Part shown: positions 19,235 through 22,094 of the stretch, piece after piece
Layout: the number at the start of each line of letters is the position of its first letter
How positions within the stretch are numbered: position 1 is the first letter of the stretch
Origin: Stephanodiscus triporus
Taxonomy: Eukaryota > Bacillariophyta > Thalassiosirophyceae > Thalassiosirales > Thalassiosiraceae
Length of the DNA stretch: 22,094 bases
Direction of reading: 5' to 3'
Assembly (NCBI GenBank): GCA_036939755.1
Contig: JALLAZ010000176.1
Coordinates: 1-22,094, forward strand
Made by a program: the position numbers and the translations under genes
Notes under the pieces: model-generated
Database searches by the model: none
Told to the model about the DNA's origin: nothing
What the model saw: the letters and a program-made list of their open reading frames with translations, nothing else

Positions 19235-19402
19235 ATGTCTCCACTTATAGCTTTTAGGTTTCCCCCCGACCTCACGCTTTTTACCACTTTTCAAATGCCT
19301 CCGCTTATAGGTTTTGGGTTTAAGCCGGTACCTACTACTTTCGTATGTTTTAAAATGCCCCTACTGATTCTATATATAATATCAACATGCCTCCACCTAT
19401 AA
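19235..19402 (+). repeat. Dispersed ATGCCTCC(A/G)C-TTATAGG motif with 60/60/32-bp spacing
   Basis: Related words begin at 19235 (ATGTCTCCACTTATAG), 19295 (ATGCCTCCGCTTATAGG), 19355 (ATGCCCCTACTGATTC, degenerate) and 19387 (ATGCCTCCACCTATAAGG). The first two are each followed by a TTTTxGGTTT-like tail. Spacing is 60, 60 and 32 bases, near multiples of the period of the next array. They probably belong to the left end of the MULE. Confidence 0.7.
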
Positions 19403-19578
19403 GGAAAGCGCGCAACCAATTTTTGTGCACCCTCCCCTTGTATTCGCTACTTTTTCTTTACCTGTCGGCGTTTTTTGAGAAATCCGAAAATTTGGGTTCC
19501 GACAAATTCGCCGATGCACACACGACTCAGATGTTTCAATTTCGCCATCTTAATTTTTCACCCGCCGTATTAGATATT

Positions 19579-19790
19579 CACTTTTTGTTTGCCCGTCGCT
19601 TACCTAATTACACTTTTTGTTTACCAAGCGTCTAAATTACGTAACTTTTATATGACCCATATACGTCATCAAAGCACTTTTGTTCTACCGTCAAGAAAGT
19701 TACTTTTTATTTACCCCCACACGTCACATATGCCTTTTAATTTACCCTCACGCATCACATATGCTCTTTTGTTATGGACGACATACCTAT
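19579..19790 (+). repeat. Degenerate 31-32-bp tandem array upstream of the transposase
   Basis: Units with the consensus CACTTTTTGTTTACC begin at 19579, 19611, 19643, 19675, 19701, 19732 and 19763. Steps are 32, 32, 32, 26, 31 and 31 bases. The first two share an exact 12-mer, and two later units share TCACATATGC at 19724-19733 and 19755-19764. The array ends about 60-90 bases before the transposase ATG. Regular spacing near three DNA turns would suit cooperative protein binding on one helix face. Confidence 0.75.
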
Positions 19791-19851
19791 ATTGGCGTTT
19801 CCCTCACATCTCAGAGACCACATTTGCCCTACACCGCATATCTTAATCATC

Positions 19852-22094
19852 ATGGCGAAGACCCATGGCACGAACCCTCACAGTCAAGACCCCCCTCCTC
19901 GGCGTAGCAATCGGAATGCGCCGCGCACATCGCCTGTGGGAAAGAAAGCGCCTGGACGCAAGGGCACTGTTGCTGCGCGCAAGGCCACTCTCTCCACTCT
20001 CTCGACACGCAGGAATGACAAGACAACTCTCTCGACGCGCAAGAAGGACAAGACAAACACTTCTGCGCGCGCCAACACTGCTCCACACGACAGCGACTCC
20101 GAGAGTTCTAATTTCAGTGGCCAACGCAAGGCGCCGCCTGAATTAATTGCGCCGGCGCAGGCCGCTGAGCCTCGTAGTATGCCCACGCGCAAAGCTGCTG
20201 CGCGCAAAACCCCCCCCCCTCTACAGCAGCCGCCCTTAATTCCTCTTGCTGAAGGGTCCGCATATCCAGTTAGAGCAACAAGAACTCCCGGTCCTGAGCC
20301 ACCCAAGTTACTCAGCATTCCAGACTCATTTCAGCCGTTCGAAGAAGATGACGATTTTGAGGAAATTTGCACAGACGCGCGTTCTGAGGACGCTGACGAT
20401 GACAATTACGAAGACGCGCGCGAGGAGGACGATGAGGATTCGGGGGGGGACAAGGATTATGTCCCCCCATCTGCGCCCTCTGACGACGATGACTTTGATC
20501 ATCTCCTCGACGATGACATAGACGAAGAGGATAGGCGCATCACAAGTATGCAAAGTAAGGTGCGGATTCCGACTGGTCGCCGTCGCGGGAACCTAATTTC
20601 AGGGGGACCTGTTGCTCCGAATTATTTGGTGATGTCCCCAGAGGAAGCTTCGGAAGCGAGGCGCAAGTACCTCGCTGAGCGCAAGAATTGGCGTGATATG
20701 CAACGGCGTGACAGGCTCAAGGGGAACAAGGACTCATCGATGGAGGCGTCCGATTACACGGGTGATCTCACACCCACATTGCGTCCTATGACGCTGGTCG
20801 AGACATCGCGCCTTCAAGTTGGACAAACATTTCCTGAAAGCGGTCTGGTTAAGCTCCGCGTCGCCGAAGAGGCCAATCACCGGGGCATCTACTTCAGCGT
20901 TGATAAGAGCGACGAAATGCGAATCGTCTGCAAGGGTGAGGGTACGTTCTTGGTTCAAGCTGCCAATTCGAACAGGGGGTGGAGAATCACCACATGTAAT
21001 GTGCTTGTGGAGCAAGGTGACCAGCCTTCCCAGGAGGTATCAGCTCCCAAAGCTGTTCCTCGCTCGCCGTACAAGGCGTCCTACATAATCCCACTTATTG
21101 CTCGAACAATTGCAGTGACACCACTTGCATCGAACAAGGTTCTGCGCCAAGTTCTCGAGCCATATGGAAGAGAGTATTGTTTCACGGAAGCAATTATCCA
21201 GAAAGCGCGAACGGACGCTAGGAAGCTGATCTTTGGAGATGCCGACGAGAATGTTTCGTTCGCGCACTTTGTGAAAGCGGACCTAGAGAGGGCGGGTCAT
21301 CACGTGACACTGTCGTTTACTACACGCAAAGAGACAATGCAAAATCTGGATAAGGTCGTACTTGCTGAGGAAGCACAACGCCGTAAGGATGCTAACATCG
21401 ATGGACTTCCACCAGCGGAGAGGAAAGCTTTCATTCTTCAGTGGCGGACAAAACATGCGTCTCAACTTCACGAACGATTAGGGACTCCTGAAGATGGTGT
21501 TAATCTGAGGTTTCTGAATGGTGTATTCTTCACACCCTCGTTTACCAAAGAGACGGTTCCTCTTCTCCAAAAGGTGTTCATGGCGGATGCGTGCCATTTG
21601 AATTTTGGCAAGTATACTTTATTCTCGTGTTATGGAGTCACGGCCAATAGCAATGCGTCACCTGTTGCATTCGCTATTATTTTCGGTAACGAGAGCACCA
21701 GCACCTGGCGCCAGTTTTGGACGTACTGTTTGGAATTGCATCCCACGATCGATTCGGCGGACGTGACTATTATTACTGACCAGGACAAGGGACAAAAAAA
21801 TGCCATCTCACATTGCCTGCAGTCTGTCGGGCACTTCCACTGTTCGTACCATCGACGGCAGAATATAATTAAGATGTGCGGAGGAGGTGGGGGCAAAATA
21901 GCACACTCAGCTCTCTGGATGTATAACAAATTAATGAAATGCAAGAACGTTGAGCAACTTCAGTACAACAAAGACAAGCACTGCCCCCACATGAGCAACA
22001 AGGACCTTTATTACCTCAATTCCCTTGAGGATCAGTCACAGTATCCGGCAGCCAGGTGCGCCATGGACCCATCTATTTTCATGTATTCTCGTTC
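19852..22094 (+). CDS. MULE (Mutator-like) transposase, incomplete at the 3' end
   Basis: An open frame of 747 codons runs from the ATG at 19852 off the right edge with no stop. Residues 1-130 are very basic (Lys/Arg/Thr/Ser), likely nuclear-localising and DNA-contacting, and include a 10-residue tandem repeat. Residues 160-220 are strongly acidic. About 325-390 resemble the degenerate MuDR N-terminal DNA-binding domain (a central IVCKGEGTFLVQA core and a GWRIT segment). The MULE catalytic domain covers about 570-747. The first Asp is D579 in MADACHLNFGKY, followed by SPVAFAIIFGNE and a Trp pair. The second Asp is D643 in IITDQDKGQKNA, followed by the HFHCSYHRRQN motif (C664, H667). In related transposases the third catalytic Glu follows a MY-x-R/H segment. 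MYSR is the last thing visible here, so that residue lies just outside the window. Transposition uses a DDE cut-and-paste mechanism in the nucleus. Confidence 0.9.
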   Translation, partial: MAKTHGTNPHSQDPPPRRSNRNAPRTSPVGKKAPGRKGTVAARKATLSTLSTRRNDKTTLSTRKKDKTNTSARANTAPHDSDSESSNFSGQRKAPPELIAPAQAAEPRSMPTRKAAARKTPPPLQQPPLIPLAEGSAYPVRATRTPGPEPPKLLSIPDSFQPFEEDDDFEEICTDARSEDADDDNYEDAREEDDEDSGGDKDYVPPSAPSDDDDFDHLLDDDIDEEDRRITSMQSKVRIPTGRRRGNLISGGPVAPNYLVMSPEEASEARRKYLAERKNWRDMQRRDRLKGNKDSSMEASDYTGDLTPTLRPMTLVETSRLQVGQTFPESGLVKLRVAEEANHRGIYFSVDKSDEMRIVCKGEGTFLVQAANSNRGWRITTCNVLVEQGDQPSQEVSAPKAVPRSPYKASYIIPLIARTIAVTPLASNKVLRQVLEPYGREYCFTEAIIQKARTDARKLIFGDADENVSFAHFVKADLERAGHHVTLSFTTRKETMQNLDKVVLAEEAQRRKDANIDGLPPAERKAFILQWRTKHASQLHERLGTPEDGVNLRFLNGVFFTPSFTKETVPLLQKVFMADACHLNFGKYTLFSCYGVTANSNASPVAFAIIFGNESTSTWRQFWTYCLELHPTIDSADVTIITDQDKGQKNAISHCLQSVGHFHCSYHRRQNIIKMCGGGGGKIAHSALWMYNKLMKCKNVEQLQYNKDKHCPHMSNKDLYYLNSLEDQSQYPAARCAMDPSIFMYSR
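19996..20055 (+). repeat. In-frame 30-bp direct repeat in the transposase basic region
   Basis: Two adjacent 30-base units (19996-20025 and 20026-20055) encode TLSTRRNDKT and TLSTRKKDKT. They differ at only a few positions. They sit in the basic N-terminal region and probably arose by slippage or local duplication. Confidence 0.9.

Larger units (their letters stand above)
19235..22094 (+). mobile_element. Mutator-like (MULE) DNA transposon, 5' part, incomplete at the window edge
   Basis: The element is defined by the MULE transposase frame at 19852-22094 and by two short-period repeat arrays directly upstream, which look like subterminal or terminal repeat sequence. I cannot see the other end, so neither the terminal inverted repeats nor the target-site duplication can be confirmed. 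The left border given is simply the first repeat unit I recognise. The transposase frame has no stop over 747 codons, so this copy may be intact and fairly young. Confidence 0.6.

Noticed and set aside
19365..19381. TATATATAAT as the TATA box of the transposase
   Set aside because: It lies about 470 bases upstream of the ATG with the repeat array between, so a core promoter role is not supported, though a long leader is possible.

Overview
This is a eukaryotic nuclear window: spliced genes with short GT-AG introns (mostly 80-120 bp), divergent and convergent gene pairs and short intergenic gaps. The best guess is a photosynthetic stramenopile, most likely a diatom. Three things support this. 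A small protein (8087-8813) has a signal peptide followed by an Ala-Phe junction, like the ASAFAP motif of secondary-plastid proteins. A single-pass membrane protein (15307-15926) ends in a CCPT...CC cysteine motif that I associate with diatom proteins. A full-length CFAP58 homologue implies a flagellated stage, which would fit a centric diatom. The lineage call is inference.

Layout, left to right. 304-2085 (-): translation initiation factor eIF5, six exons, with a Lys/Glu/Asp-rich linker partly carried by a 63-nt exon. 2664-4631 (+): intronless MOCS3/UBA4 (E1-like ThiF plus rhodanese) with a long acidic N-terminal extension. 4799-7432 (+): intronless coiled-coil CFAP58. 8087-8813 (-): small, probably plastid-targeted orphan, two exons. 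9520-14139 (+): 5-oxoprolinase (OPLAH), nine exons, with one reading-frame break near 10434 inside otherwise conserved sequence. 14331-14955 (-): TRAPPC1/Bet5. 15307-15926 (+): Cys-rich single-pass membrane protein. 16590-18264 (-): CELF-like RRM protein with three tandem 42-residue repeats. 19852-22094 (+): a MULE (Mutator-like) transposase, open through the right edge of the window and preceded by two short-period repeat arrays.

Most of the genes are housekeeping functions with no shared pathway: translation initiation, tRNA thiolation/Moco sulfur transfer, flagellum, glutathione cycle, ER-Golgi tethering and RNA binding. I see no operon-like or defence-type system. The accessory element is the MULE at the right end. 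Its roughly 31-32-bp periodic upstream array and the OPLAH frame break are the parts most worth a second look.
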